Origin: Pseudomonadota bacterium
GTDB taxonomy: Bacteria; Pseudomonadota; Gammaproteobacteria; Steroidobacterales; Steroidobacteraceae
Length of the DNA stretch: 64,000 nt
Assembly (NCBI GenBank): GCA_021847105.1
Contig: JAJZUT010000009.1
Span: forward strand, 1-64,000
Direction of reading: 5' to 3'
Part shown: positions 18,864 through 27,951 of the stretch, in pieces
Position numbering within the stretch: the stretch's first letter is position 1
Layout of the letters: every line of letters starts with the position of its first letter
Notes under the pieces: model-generated
What the model saw: only the letters and a program-made list of their open reading frames with translations
Database searches by the model: none
What the model was told of the DNA's origin: nothing
Program-made: the position numbers and the translations under genes

Positions 18864-20627
18864 TCAGAAAATTGCTGGCTCCGGAACAGACGCCTGCCCC
18901 GCCAGAAAATCAAAATCGCAGCCCTGTGGCGCCTGAGTGACGTGCGCTTGATACAACGCCGCGTAGGATCGCAGATATTGACGCGGCGGCGCCTGCCACG
19001 CGCCACGCCGCGCAGCGACTTCCGCCTCCGGGACCAGCATGTCCAGCCTGCCAGCGGGAACGTCAAGGCGAACTCGGTCGCCCGTGCGCAGCAGAGCGAG
19101 CGGACCACCGATGGCCGACTCCGGCGCCACATGCACGATGCAGCACCCATAGTGGGTGCCACTCATGCGCCCGTCGCAGATGCGGACCATGTCACGCACT
19201 CCTCGCGCGAGCAGTTTGCGCGGAATCGGCAGGTTGCCCCATTCCGGCATGCCAGGCGCGCCGACCGGCCCGGCGTTACGCAGTACCAGCACGGTATTCT
19301 CATCGACGGGCAGATCCGGATCGTCGATGCGAGCCGACAGCTCCGCGTGTGAGTCGAAGACCAGAGCCGTCCCCTCATGGCGCATCAGCCGCGGATCGGC
19401 GGCACTTGATTTCAGCACCGCGCCGTCAGGACACAGATTGCCTCGCAGCAGATCGAGCGTCCGCCCCCTGCTGAGTGGAACAACCGGATCGTCAAGCCCC
19501 CGGATGACGGCGTCGTCGTAGCACGGCGCGTTCGCGACCGCCTCGCCAAGCGTGCGGCTCTCGACGGTCAGGCAGCTCAGTTCCAGGCGGCTGACGAGTT
19601 TCGCCAACAGTGCCGGCAGCCCGCCCGCAAAGTAGAAGTCCTCCATGAGTCGATCCCCGGAGGGAAAGAGGTTCGCGCAGACCGGGACATCGCGCGCAAT
19701 CGCGGCCAAATCATCAAGCGTCAAGCCAATACCAGCACGACCGGCCATCGCCAGCAGATGGATCGCGGCGTTGGTCGAGCCTCCGAGCGCCATATACACC
19801 ACAGCAGCATTGCGAAATGACGCGGGCGATATAATGCGCGAGGGGCGCAGATCCTCATGCACCATCGCAACGATACGCGAACCACATGCTGAGGCCATAC
19901 GCACATGGCCGGAATCCGCTGCCGGAATCGATGAGGCACCGCCCAGCGTCATGCCGAGCGCCTCGGCGATCGCACTGAGGGTCGAAGCGGTGCCCATGGT
20001 GTTGCAGGTGCCGATCGAGCGGGTCATCCGCGACTCGAGGTCCACCCAATCGTCAGCTGTAATATTACCGGCGCGCAGTTCGTCCCAATACTTCTTGGTG
20101 TGTGTCCCGGCGCCTGTGCGCACGCCACGCCACTGGCCGTTCGACATCGGACCTGCCGGGCAGACAATGGCCGGCAGGTCCATGCTGAACGCCCCCATCA
20201 GCATGCCCGGAATGGACTTGTCGCAGCCGCCAAGCAGCACCGCACCATCGATCGGATGCGAGCGCAGCAGTTCCTCGGTTTCCATGGCGAGGAAGTTCCG
20301 ATACAGCATGGTGGTCGGTTTGACCATCACTTCCCCGACGGACAGCGCCGGAAGCTCAACCGGGTAGCCGCCGGCAAGGAGCACGCCGCGTTTGACCGCT
20401 TCCGCCCGATCGCGCAGGTGCGCGTGACACGGGCTCATGTCGCTCCAGGTATTGATGATCGCGATGACCGGCCGCCCGAGGAACTCCTCGCGCCGCAGTC
20501 CCATCTGCTGGGTTCGCTGCCGGTGCGCAAACCCGCGCATGTCGTCCCGCTCGTACCAGCGGGAGCTACGCAGTCGGCGCGGTGCGCGTTCATCCGCCGA
20601 CGCTGGCGGGACACTTGTGCTAGCCAT
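18864..20627 (-). CDS. IlvD/EDD-family dehydratase, candidate sulfogluconate dehydratase
   Basis: The protein has 587 residues. Three conserved cysteines for the Fe-S cluster are visible: Cys67 (DMSPCHAH), Cys135 (LGGCDKS) and Cys208 (GTCNTMGT). Their 68/73 spacing is that of [2Fe-2S] sugar-acid dehydratases. The C-terminus has CDGRMSGTHYG and the lysine-bearing MGALGGSTNAAI-type helix (here MALGGSTNAAIH). It would dehydrate 6-deoxy-6-sulfogluconate to the 2-keto-3-deoxy product cleaved by the next gene. It is first in the leftward operon, with operator 3 only 13 bp upstream of its start. Biosynthetic dihydroxyacid dehydratase is unlikely given the company. Confidence 0.9.
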   Translation of the reverse strand: MASTSVPPASADERAPRRLRSSRWYERDDMRGFAHRQRTQQMGLRREEFLGRPVIAIINTWSDMSPCHAHLRDRAEAVKRGVLLAGGYPVELPALSVGEVMVKPTTMLYRNFLAMETEELLRSHPIDGAVLLGGCDKSIPGMLMGAFSMDLPAIVCPAGPMSNGQWRGVRTGAGTHTKKYWDELRAGNITADDWVDLESRMTRSIGTCNTMGTASTLSAIAEALGMTLGGASSIPAADSGHVRMASACGSRIVAMVHEDLRPSRIISPASFRNAAVVYMALGGSTNAAIHLLAMAGRAGIGLTLDDLAAIARDVPVCANLFPSGDRLMEDFYFAGGLPALLAKLVSRLELSCLTVESRTLGEAVANAPCYDDAVIRGLDDPVVPLSRGRTLDLLRGNLCPDGAVLKSSAADPRLMRHEGTALVFDSHAELSARIDDPDLPVDENTVLVLRNAGPVGAPGMPEWGNLPIPRKLLARGVRDMVRICDGRMSGTHYGCCIVHVAPESAIGGPLALLRTGDRVRLDVPAGRLDMLVPEAEVAARRGAWQAPPRQYLRSYAALYQAHVTQAPQGCDFDFLAGQASVPEPAIF

Positions 20628-20640
20628 AATAATCTGTAAT

Positions 20641-20657
20641 CTTATATCTTATATAAG
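20641..20657. promoter_or_regulatory. Regulon operator 3 (17-bp palindrome between divergent operons)
   Basis: CTTATATCTTATATAAG is identical to operator 2. It occupies the middle of a 56-bp divergent intergenic region, 13 bp from the dehydratase start and 26 bp from the SuyA start. One regulator dimer could therefore control both the sulfo-Entner-Doudoroff and the desulfonation operons. Both promoters must overlap it. Confidence 0.9.
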
Positions 20658-20683
20658 AGCTGCGCCACTGAGGACATTCTGCC

Positions 20684-20974
20684 ATGACGAGACAACCGCA
20701 ATTGCTCGTGCACGATCACCGCGACAACGTCGGGGTGGTGGTGGTCGAGAATCTTAAATCCGGAACCGACATCCTGGGTGTCGTGACTGAGGATAACAGC
20801 GAAATCCACGCTGTATGCAACCAGGACGTGCCGATCGGCCACAAGGTGGCATTGCGCGACCTGGCGGTTGGCGACTCGGTCACAAAGTATGGCCAAGACA
20901 TCGGCCGCGTCGTCGCGCCGATCCGTCGCGGCGATCACGTGCATACCCACAATCTGAAGACCAAGCGCTGGTGA
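20684..20974 (+). CDS. suyA: (2R)-sulfolactate sulfo-lyase alpha subunit (SAF domain)
   Basis: The protein has 96 residues, a single SAF domain: [13 protein letters not shown] near the start, [14 protein letters not shown] in the middle, and [12 protein letters not shown] at the end. In the UxaA/altronate dehydratase superfamily this small domain is fused to the large one in altronate dehydratase, but is a separate subunit in sulfolactate sulfo-lyase (SuyA). It precedes the large subunit by 4 bp. With SuyB it eliminates sulfite from (R)-sulfolactate, leaving pyruvate. It starts the rightward operon beneath operator 3. A split altronate dehydratase is the alternative, less likely beside a sulfoquinovosidase. 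Confidence 0.88.
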   Translation: MTRQPQLLVHDHRDNVGVVVVENLKSGTDILGVVTEDNSEIHAVCNQDVPIGHKVALRDLAVGDSVTKYGQDIGRVVAPIRRGDHVHTHNLKTKRW

Positions 20975-20978
20975 GATC

Positions 20979-22154
20979 ATGGCAACTGCGAAGCGAACCA
21001 TCTGGGCTTATCGTCGTGAGAACGGCCGCGTCGGCGTACGCAATTACGTCGTCATTCTGCCGCTTGATGACATCTCCAACGCGGCTAGCGAGGCTGTAGC
21101 TGCTCATATCAAGGGAACCATTGCATTACCGCATGCGTACGGTCGGCTGCAGTTCGGCGAAGATCTCGAACTGCACTTCCGCACCATGATCGGCACTGGG
21201 GCGAACCCCAATGTCGCTGCGTGCATCGTCATCGGCATCGAGCCACAGTGGACACAGCGCGTCGTTGAAGGGATCGCCAAGACCGGCAAGCCGGTCGCGG
21301 GATTCTCGATCGAGGGCAATGGGGACATTGCCACAGTCGCCGCGGCGTCCCGCAAGGCTAAGGAATTCGTGCACTTCGCGACTGGCAAGGTGCGCGAGGA
21401 GTGTCCACTGACGGACTTGTGGGTCGCGGCGAAGTGCGGCGAGAGCGACACGACGACCGGACTGGCCTCGTGCCCGACCGTCGGCAACATGTACGATAAG
21501 CTCGTTCCGGCCGGACTGTACGGTTGTTTCGGAGAAACCTCGGAGCTGACCGGAGCGGAGCACCTGGCAGCTGCCCGGGCTGCGACGCCGGAAATCGCCG
21601 ACAAGTTCATGCGCACCTGGACAGCCTACCAGCGGGACGTCATCGAAGCTCACAAGACTTCAGATCTGTCTGACAGCCAGCCGACCAAGGGCAACATTGC
21701 CGGCGGTCTGACCACGATCGAGGAAAAGGCGCTCGGCAACCTCGAAAAGATTGGCAAGCAGGTACGCTTCATCGACGTGCTGCAGCCCGCCGAAGCACCC
21801 TCGCACGGCCCCGGTCTGTACTTCATGGACACCTCCTCCGCGGCTGCAGAGTGCTGCACACTGCAAGCGGCGGCAGGCTATGTGGTGCATTGTTTCCCCA
21901 CGGGCCAGGGCAACGTGATCGGCAACCCCATCATGCCGGTCATCAAAATCAGCGGCAATCCGCGCACTGTACGCACAATGAGCGAGCATATCGACGTCGA
22001 CGTCTCGGGCATCGTGCGGCGCGAGATGACCATCGCACAGGCGGGTGATGCGCTGATCGAGACGATCGTACAGACGGCCAATGGGCGCTTCACCGCGGCC
22101 GAGGCGCTCGGGCATCGCGAATTCGTGATGACCAAGCTCTACCGAAGCGCCTAA
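20979..22154 (+). CDS. suyB: (2R)-sulfolactate sulfo-lyase beta subunit
   Basis: The protein has 391 residues and belongs to the UxaA C-terminal (catalytic) family. It begins with [16 protein letters not shown] and has [18 protein letters not shown] and, late in the chain, a Cys-rich [13 protein letters not shown] segment followed by [14 protein letters not shown], family landmarks of the lyase/dehydratase core. Length and separate SAF subunit match SuyB. It completes the pathway by releasing sulfite from sulfolactate and making pyruvate. It is followed after 14 bp by a sulfolactate dehydrogenase homologue. No sulfite exporter or dehydrogenase is seen in the operon. Confidence 0.88.
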   Translation: MATAKRTIWAYRRENGRVGVRNYVVILPLDDISNAASEAVAAHIKGTIALPHAYGRLQFGEDLELHFRTMIGTGANPNVAACIVIGIEPQWTQRVVEGIAKTGKPVAGFSIEGNGDIATVAAASRKAKEFVHFATGKVREECPLTDLWVAAKCGESDTTTGLASCPTVGNMYDKLVPAGLYGCFGETSELTGAEHLAAARAATPEIADKFMRTWTAYQRDVIEAHKTSDLSDSQPTKGNIAGGLTTIEEKALGNLEKIGKQVRFIDVLQPAEAPSHGPGLYFMDTSSAAAECCTLQAAAGYVVHCFPTGQGNVIGNPIMPVIKISGNPRTVRTMSEHIDVDVSGIVRREMTIAQAGDALIETIVQTANGRFTAAEALGHREFVMTKLYRSA

Positions 22155-22168
22155 GCGGCCGAGCCGAT

Positions 22169-23185
22169 ATGCCCACCCTCAGCATCGCTGCCTGCGAGCA
22201 GCTTGTGCAGCAGTGCCTGGAACGGAGCGGCGCTGCAGCGGGCCAGAGCGCGGCGACCGCCAGAGCACTGGTGGCAGCGGAGGCCGATGGCCAGACAGGG
22301 CATGGACTGAGCCGCGTCGCGAGCTACGCATCCCAGGTACGAGCCGGCAAGGTGGACGGTCGTGCGATGCCCAGTGTCCGGCGCTTACGCGCCGGCGCGC
22401 TGCGCATTGATGCAGCGGGCGGCTTCGCCTACCCGGCGCTCGATCTGGCTGTCGAGGCGCTGCCCGGACTTGCGCGTGAGTGCGCCGTGGCAATCGCCGC
22501 AGTCTACCGTTCGCACCATATCGGGGCCGCCGGCTATACGGTGGAACGGCTGGCAAGACGCGGCTACGTGGCCCTGGTGTGCTCCAATACACCGAGCGCC
22601 ATGGCATTCGCTGGCGGCCGTCGCGCGATGATGGGGACCAATCCCATAGCGTTCGCCGCTCCGGCTCCCGGACGGGAACCCGTGGTGATCGACATGGCGC
22701 TCTCCCAGGTCGCACGCAGCCGAATCGTGGCCGCACAGAAGAGCGGTAGCTCGATCCCGCCCGGCTGGGCCACTGACAGCTGCGGCGAACCGACCACGGA
22801 TCCCGCTGCCGCTTTGGCCGGTGCTCTGGCGCCTGCCGGTGGCGTCAAGGGGGCCGCACTCGCACTGTTGGTGGAAATCCTCTGCGGTGCGCTGGCGGGC
22901 GGCCATTACGGCTGGGAGGCCAGTTCGTTCCTGGACGATCAGGGTCCCTCGCCCGCAGTCGGTCAGGTGCTTCTCGCCATTGACGCAGATGTCGTCTCGG
23001 ACGGAAATTTCGCCGCCCGGATGAATGAGCTCATCGCGGTAATGAACGGCGAGGATGGCGTACGCGTGCCCGGCGACCGCCGCCTGGCAAGTCGGGCCCG
23101 CGCCGCAGAGCGCGGCATCGAGCTCAGCGCGCCTCTGTACGGGACACTTACCGCGCTTGCCGAGCGCGCGGAGACATCCAAATGA
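22169..23185 (+). CDS. comC: Ldh2/ComC-family (R)-sulfolactate dehydrogenase
   Basis: The protein has 338 residues of the malate/L-lactate dehydrogenase-like (Ldh2) family, which lacks a Rossmann fold. Visible blocks are DGQTGHGLSRV with the conserved catalytic His region, MGTNPIAFAAPA, and PAGGVKGAALALLVEILCG. In sulfolactate degraders the ComC member reduces sulfopyruvate to (R)-sulfolactate, the isomer SuyAB accepts. Its stop overlaps the next gene, an (S)-sulfolactate dehydrogenase homologue, by 4 bp. Together they would invert the stereochemistry of sulfolactate. Ureidoglycolate or other 2-hydroxyacid activity is the family alternative. Confidence 0.82.
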   Translation: MPTLSIAACEQLVQQCLERSGAAAGQSAATARALVAAEADGQTGHGLSRVASYASQVRAGKVDGRAMPSVRRLRAGALRIDAAGGFAYPALDLAVEALPGLARECAVAIAAVYRSHHIGAAGYTVERLARRGYVALVCSNTPSAMAFAGGRRAMMGTNPIAFAAPAPGREPVVIDMALSQVARSRIVAAQKSGSSIPPGWATDSCGEPTTDPAAALAGALAPAGGVKGAALALLVEILCGALAGGHYGWEASSFLDDQGPSPAVGQVLLAIDADVVSDGNFAARMNELIAVMNGEDGVRVPGDRRLASRARAAERGIELSAPLYGTLTALAERAETSK

Positions 23186-24111
23186 CCGATATCGTCATTG
23201 CTGAATTCATGGACGAGGGGGCGATCCGCCAGTATCTTGGTGAGTTCACCGTCCTCTATGATCCAAAGCTTGTGGACGAACCGCAGCGCCTGCACGCAGC
23301 GCTGGCCGACTGTCGCGCACTCATTGTGCGCAACCGCACGCAGGTCCGCGGCGCCCTTCTCGATGCTGCCCCGTTGCTGCAGGTCGTGGGGCGCCTCGGT
23401 GTGGGCCTCGACAACATCGACCTTGCCGCGTGTACCGCGCGTGCAATCCGGGTCTTCCCCGCCACGGGCGCAAATGACCTGGCCGTGGCTGAATACGTCG
23501 TGTGCGCGGCCATGCTGCTGCTGCGGCGCGCATGGTTCGCTAGCGCCGAAGTGGCCGCCGGGCAGTGGCCGCGGATGAAGCTCATCGGACAGGAACTCGA
23601 AGGAAAGCAGCTCGGCTTGATCGGCTTTGGTGCAATTGCCCGACTGACCGCGACCAAGGCGTTGGCACTCGGGATGCGCGTGGCAGCCTATGATCCGTTC
23701 GTTGCGAGCACCGACTCGGCCTGGAAGGGAGTGACCCGCCTGGATCTGCCGGCGCTACTAGCCTCGAGCGACGTGATCAGCGCGCACACGCCACTCACGC
23801 CGCAGACCCGCCACTTGATCAGCGACGATGCGTTCGCGCAGATGAAGCAGGGAGCGATCCTGGTCAACGCGGCTCGTGGCGGAGTATTCGACGAATCAGC
23901 CCTGCTCAGCGCGCTGCGCAGCGGCCGGATCGGCGGCGCTGCAATCGACGTATTCGAGACCGAGCCGCTCACCGAGGCCGCTGGACGTGCTTGGCGTGAA
24001 CTGCCGAATGTCGTCCTGACCCCGCACATCGCCGGAGTCTCAACGGAGTCTAATATTCGGGTCAGTCAGGTGATTGCTCAAACTGTCTGCGAGGCATTGC
24101 GCAATGCCTGA
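23182..24111 (+). CDS. slcC: D-2-hydroxyacid dehydrogenase family, candidate (S)-sulfolactate dehydrogenase
   Basis: The protein has 309 residues. The NAD-binding motif is LGLIGFGAIA. The catalytic triad region of this family can be read as Arg in INAARGG context (VNAARGGVFDE), Glu in DVFETEPL and His in VVLTPHIAG. SlcC oxidises (S)-sulfolactate to sulfopyruvate with NAD. Sulfolactaldehyde dehydrogenase is expected to make the S isomer, so SlcC plus ComC would supply (R)-sulfolactate to SuyAB. The family also includes phosphoglycerate dehydrogenase; the assignment rests on the neighbours. Confidence 0.82.
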   Translation: MTDIVIAEFMDEGAIRQYLGEFTVLYDPKLVDEPQRLHAALADCRALIVRNRTQVRGALLDAAPLLQVVGRLGVGLDNIDLAACTARAIRVFPATGANDLAVAEYVVCAAMLLLRRAWFASAEVAAGQWPRMKLIGQELEGKQLGLIGFGAIARLTATKALALGMRVAAYDPFVASTDSAWKGVTRLDLPALLASSDVISAHTPLTPQTRHLISDDAFAQMKQGAILVNAARGGVFDESALLSALRSGRIGGAAIDVFETEPLTEAAGRAWRELPNVVLTPHIAGVSTESNIRVSQVIAQTVCEALRNA

Positions 24112-24174
24112 GACCGGCGACCCCGCTCCCAGCGGCACTACGACACCTTCGCTTCATCACTACTGAGTCACGCC

Positions 24175-25635
24175 ATGAATCTCGCCGATCCGACGCTGTT
24201 ACGTCAGCATTGCTTCATTGACGGACAATGGTTGCCGGCCGCCGATGGTGCGGTCACCTCCATTGTCAATCCCGCCAACGGCGTGGTGCTCGGCACCGTC
24301 CCGGACATGAGCGTTGGCGAGGCCCGCGGCGCGATCTACGCGGCCGCACGAGCACAGCCGGGATGGGCGATGAGAACCGCAAAGGAGCGGGCAGATCTGC
24401 TGCGGCGCTGGTTCGATCTGATCCTTGCCCATCAGGACGATCTGGCGCTGCTGATGACCGCCGAACAAGGCAAACCGCTGAGGGAGGCCAAAGGCGAAAT
24501 CGCGTTTGCGGCATCGTTCATCGAATGGTTCGCCGAGGAAGCACGCCGGGTGTACGGTGAGATCATCCCGCCGCATGCCGCGGACAAGCGGCTGCTTGTA
24601 CTGCGTCAGCCTATCGGTGTGGTCGCTGCAATCACGCCGTGGAATTTCCCGGCTGCCATGATCACGCGCAAGGCAGCGCCCGCATTGGCTGCCGGCTGCA
24701 CGTTCGTCTGCAAGCCCGCCGCCCAGACCCCCTTTTCCGCTCTCGCCTTGGCTGCGCTCGCTGAGCGGGCCGGCATCCCTCCCGGGGTCTTCAATATCGT
24801 GACCGGCTCCCCGGAGGCGATCGGCAGTGAACTCGCAGCGAATCCCCTCGTGCGCAAGTTGTCATTCACGGGGTCGACTCGGGTCGGGAAATTGCTCATG
24901 GCGCAGTGCGCCGGCACCCTGAAGAAGCTCTCGCTGGAACTTGGCGGCAACGCGCCGTTCATCATCTTCGATGACGCCGACCTCGACGCCGCCGTGCTCG
25001 GCGCGATGGAAGGCAAATATCGTAATGCCGGGCAGACGTGCGTCTGTCCGAACCGCTTCTTGGTGCAAGACGGCATCTATGAAGAATTTGCCGCCAGACT
25101 CACTCGCGCCGCCAAGCAATTGCGCGTCGGTGATGGGACCGAGGCATCTGTCGACCAAGGCCCCTTGATCGACGCGAAGGCGGTACAGAAGGTGGAAGAT
25201 CAGATCCATGACGCCCTTGCCAAGGGGGCACGCTTGATCTGCGGTGGCAAACGACACGCGCGCGGTGGCACATTCTTCGAGCCGACGGTACTTGCCGATG
25301 TCACCCCACAGATGCGCATCGCTCGCGAAGAGACGTTCGGCCCGGTGTCGCCGCTGTTCCGTTTCACGACCGAAGCGCAAGCCGTACAGATGGCCAATGC
25401 CACTGAATTCGGCTTGGCTTCCTACCTCTACACCCGCGACATCGCCCGGGCGTGGCGGGTATCCGAGGCACTGGAGTACGGTATGGTCGGGCTCAACACC
25501 GGCCTGATTTCAACGGCCGTGGCACCCTTCGGCGGCATCAAGGAGTCCGGCATTGGACGCGAAGGATCCCGGCATGGGATTCTCGAATACACTGAGCTGA
25601 AGTATCTTTGTATCGGTGGCATCACACCGCCATGA
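24175..25635 (+). CDS. Aldehyde dehydrogenase, candidate 3-sulfolactaldehyde dehydrogenase
   Basis: The protein has 486 residues and is closest in pattern to succinate-semialdehyde dehydrogenases. Motifs include TPWNFPAAMITRKAAPALAAG, the general-base Glu in LSLELGGNAPF and the nucleophilic Cys289 in NAGQTCVCPNR. A C-terminal PFGGIKESGIGREGS is also typical. Sulfo-Entner-Doudoroff clusters use a GabD-like enzyme to oxidise 3-sulfolactaldehyde from the aldolase to sulfolactate. It is the last gene of the rightward operon, 63 bp after slcC. Succinate semialdehyde as real substrate is the alternative. Confidence 0.87.
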   Translation: MNLADPTLLRQHCFIDGQWLPAADGAVTSIVNPANGVVLGTVPDMSVGEARGAIYAAARAQPGWAMRTAKERADLLRRWFDLILAHQDDLALLMTAEQGKPLREAKGEIAFAASFIEWFAEEARRVYGEIIPPHAADKRLLVLRQPIGVVAAITPWNFPAAMITRKAAPALAAGCTFVCKPAAQTPFSALALAALAERAGIPPGVFNIVTGSPEAIGSELAANPLVRKLSFTGSTRVGKLLMAQCAGTLKKLSLELGGNAPFIIFDDADLDAAVLGAMEGKYRNAGQTCVCPNRFLVQDGIYEEFAARLTRAAKQLRVGDGTEASVDQGPLIDAKAVQKVEDQIHDALAKGARLICGGKRHARGGTFFEPTVLADVTPQMRIAREETFGPVSPLFRFTTEAQAVQMANATEFGLASYLYTRDIARAWRVSEALEYGMVGLNTGLISTAVAPFGGIKESGIGREGSRHGILEYTELKYLCIGGITPP

Positions 25636-26307
25636 CAGGCTGGCCGGCGCATCGGTCCCCCAGAGCGCTACCGGCTAGCGGCTCCGGAGAAGCACCGGGC
25701 CAGGTGGGCACCGACCCGCACGCGCGCCCCGCAAGGCTCGCGGCAACAGACCGTTGTCTTCCCGGGTCGATGCGCCCAGTCGCCTGCGCGGAAATTAGGC
25801 GCGGACCGGCAGGTCCATCCGTGGTGCGGATCTGACTCCGGCCGCGCCCGCCGGCCCTCGATCGATGTCCCTTGCAGATCGGCATCCTGCGCTCGCTCGG
25901 TCAATCGGGCCGGCGGATCTAATCGGCTCTGGCTTCACCCCCGGGGCGGCAAATGCGCCAAATCTCTCAAACCCTGTGCGAGGCATTGGGAGCAGAGCTG
26001 CGCAGTGGACAATCTCCCGTACTGCACGTTCGCGCCATGCGCAATGCGCTGCTGCGCCCGCATGAGGTCGGCGGCAGCCTGAACGTCCCACCACTCGCAC
26101 CGGGGGAGCGAATCAGGGGCCGCAGTCCGCCTCGGCCAATGTCACCACGCCGTACTCCGTCGCAAGTTCCAGCATCACACACGAACGGCCTCATATGCCT
26201 ATTATTTATATTAGAGAGCTAAAATATATATTTTCAATCTAACGGCCGGAGCGTAATGATGACTCGCAATTGCAGTGCCCGCCCGTTCTGGCGGACAGGA
26301 CCTTGCC
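25636..26307. other. 672-bp intergenic region with AT-rich promoter at its right end
   Basis: No credible gene is seen. Short frames on both strands lack family features. No T-tailed terminator was found after the aldehyde dehydrogenase gene. The last 110 bp turn abruptly AT-rich and hold a palindrome (separate entry). Confidence 0.5.
26200..26240 (+). promoter_or_regulatory. AT-rich promoter/operator region upstream of the DsrE-like gene
   Basis: Within GC-rich DNA this stretch is almost all A and T: TTATTTATATTAG, then the perfect 14-bp palindrome AAAATATATATTTT at 26221-26234. It lies about 75 bp upstream of the sulfur operon. Repressors of sulfide/sulfane-sulfur operons of the BigR/ArsR type bind AT-rich palindromes, so a sulfur-responsive regulator is possible. 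The sequence differs from the 17-bp operator of the neighbouring regulon. Confidence 0.55.
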
Positions 26308-26865
26308 ATGCGCCCACGCACCACGTTCTATTCGACGCTTGTCCTCATTGGCTTGGCCACCGTCGCTAGCGCCGCAACACAATCTGCGGGCTTCTGGAAA
26401 TATCCCGCGATACAAAGCTACGGCCCGGAACACACCTGGCCCGGCGTCGTCGAACGCCCTGACGCGCACTCAATCTATAAGGCACTGTTCGATCTGACCC
26501 ACGGCAGGGCTCGGGCCGAGACGGTCAACCCAGGACTCGATCACATCGCCCGGACCGTGAATATCTTCGTTGGGGACGGCATGCCGCTCCACCATCTGAA
26601 GTTCGCCGTGATCATCCACGGACCTGCCACCCCAATCGTGCTTGACGCCGCGGCCTACCTGGCGCGGTTCGGTCATCCCAACCCCAACCTTGCGCTCATC
26701 ACCGCATTGCACAACGCAGGCGTCGATCTGATGGTCTGCGGCAATGCGCTCGGCGACATGCATCTGAGCCCCGCCGAGGTCAATCCAGACATCCATGTGG
26801 CATTGTCCGCACTCTCGACAGTCATCATCATGCAGAACCGTGGCTATGCCCTCGTACGAATGTAG
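26308..26865 (+). CDS. Exported DsrE/DsrF-like family protein
   Basis: The protein has 185 residues from ATG 26308, chosen to open a signal peptide (RTTFYSTLVLIGLATVASAA). The DsrE-like core is visible in HIARTVNIFVGDG, LKFAVIIHGPATPIVLD and the conserved Cys in DLMVCGNALGDM. DsrE-fold proteins bind or relay sulfane sulfur; periplasmic members are common near sulfur-oxidation genes. It is first in a three-gene set with a solute-binding protein and a DoxD/DoxA protein, behind an AT-rich palindromic promoter. Biochemical role is not known; sulfur handling is inferred from fold, Cys and context. Confidence 0.82.
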   Translation: MRPRTTFYSTLVLIGLATVASAATQSAGFWKYPAIQSYGPEHTWPGVVERPDAHSIYKALFDLTHGRARAETVNPGLDHIARTVNIFVGDGMPLHHLKFAVIIHGPATPIVLDAAAYLARFGHPNPNLALITALHNAGVDLMVCGNALGDMHLSPAEVNPDIHVALSALSTVIIMQNRGYALVRM

Positions 26866-26916
26866 CGGCCGGTACCACGGCAGCCCTCACCCGCCGCTGT
26901 GTGGCCGGGAGCGCTG

Positions 26917-27951
26917 GTGATTGCGCTGCGAATCATCTGGCTCACGAGTTGCGTGCTGGCCGCATTCACCGGCTGCTCGGCTCAGGCCAGCGCATCGACA
27001 GCGCGGCCCGGTTCGCCCCACTACGCCGAGCGACTCTATCCGCCCTGGTCGCACGGGGAGAATGATCCGGCACTGCACCAGGGCCTGGCGTTCACCGTCC
27101 CCGAGGTGGACGACATGCCGGATTTTCACGGCAGCCTCGATCACCCCGGCCTCGTGATATACGTGGGCGGGAACTACTACTTCGCGATGGCGCCGCTGGT
27201 GCATGCGTTCGAGGCGCAGCACCCTCGGCTCAGGGGACGGATCTTCTACGTCACCCTCCCACCGGGCCTGTTGATCCGAGCCATGGCGCTCGGCGGGACA
27301 TTTACCTCCGGCAATCTCACATTCACCGCTCAACCTGACGTCTACGCGGCCGGACTGAGAAAGGTTCAGGCGCAGATCACCGCCGGACGACTCACCTCCC
27401 CGGCTCGTCCCTACGTCACCAACACCCTGACGATCATGGTTCCGGCCGGTAATCCCGCGCACATCCGCTCACTTGCCGACCTAGGCAAGGCGGGGGTCCG
27501 TCTGGTCATGCCCAACCCGGCTTGGGAAGGCATCGCCCGTCAGATCATCATCGCCCTGCACAAGGCAGGCGGTACGGCTCTGGCGCGTCGGGTCTACGTG
27601 ACAAAAGTCCTGGATCATCACACCCTGCTGACGCACATTCACCATCGCCAAACCCCTCTGTTCCTCATGCAGGGGCTGGCCGATGCCGGAGTGACCTGGA
27701 AGTCGGAGGCGCTCTTCCAGGCCCAGATCGGTCATCCGCTCGCCCAGGTGAACATTCCTGCCGCCGAGAATGTCACGGCGGTCTATGCCGCTGCGATGGT
27801 GCGCGATGCGCCGCATCCACGAGCCGCCCGCGCATGGATCAGGTTCCTGCGCTCGCCTGCCGCACAGCACATCTTTGTCCGCTATGGGTTTCAGCCCTTC
27901 GCTGGCACTCATTTGCGAGCCAGCGCGCACCACTCCCCCCAAAGCCGATGA
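26917..27951 (+). CDS. Periplasmic substrate-binding protein (ModA/sulfate-binding-like)
   Basis: The protein has about 344 residues. The frame begins at a GTG (26899); a second GTG at 26917 places the hydrophobic signal segment IALRIIWLTSCVLAAFTGC at the N-terminus, with possible lipobox cysteines. The mature part resembles ABC-type anion-binding proteins, for example ALGGTFTSGNLTFTAQPDVY, TNTLTIMVPAGNP, and LMQGLADAGVTWKSEA. No permease or ATPase gene follows. Instead the stop overlaps the DoxD/DoxA gene by ATGA, so it may deliver its ligand (thiosulfate, sulfite or an oxyanion) to that membrane enzyme or act with transporters encoded elsewhere. Confidence 0.75.
   Translation: MIALRIIWLTSCVLAAFTGCSAQASASTARPGSPHYAERLYPPWSHGENDPALHQGLAFTVPEVDDMPDFHGSLDHPGLVIYVGGNYYFAMAPLVHAFEAQHPRLRGRIFYVTLPPGLLIRAMALGGTFTSGNLTFTAQPDVYAAGLRKVQAQITAGRLTSPARPYVTNTLTIMVPAGNPAHIRSLADLGKAGVRLVMPNPAWEGIARQIIIALHKAGGTALARRVYVTKVLDHHTLLTHIHHRQTPLFLMQGLADAGVTWKSEALFQAQIGHPLAQVNIPAAENVTAVYAAAMVRDAPHPRAARAWIRFLRSPAAQHIFVRYGFQPFAGTHLRASAHHSPQSR

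Noticed and set aside
18864..20627. Biosynthetic dihydroxyacid dehydratase (ilvD)
   Set aside because: Cys spacing and MALGGSTNAAIH block also fit sugar-acid dehydratases, and there are no branched-chain amino-acid genes around; the aldolase and lactonase are adjacent.
20684..22154. Split altronate/galactarate dehydratase instead of SuyAB
   Set aside because: Those enzymes usually carry the SAF domain fused to the large domain, and no uronate genes are nearby; the sulfoquinovosidase and sulfolactate dehydrogenase homologues favour SuyAB. Not fully excluded.
27522..27947. N-terminal extension of the DoxD/DoxA frame
   Set aside because: Shadow of the binding-protein gene; ATG 27948 overlaps the upstream stop and begins the DoxD domain.
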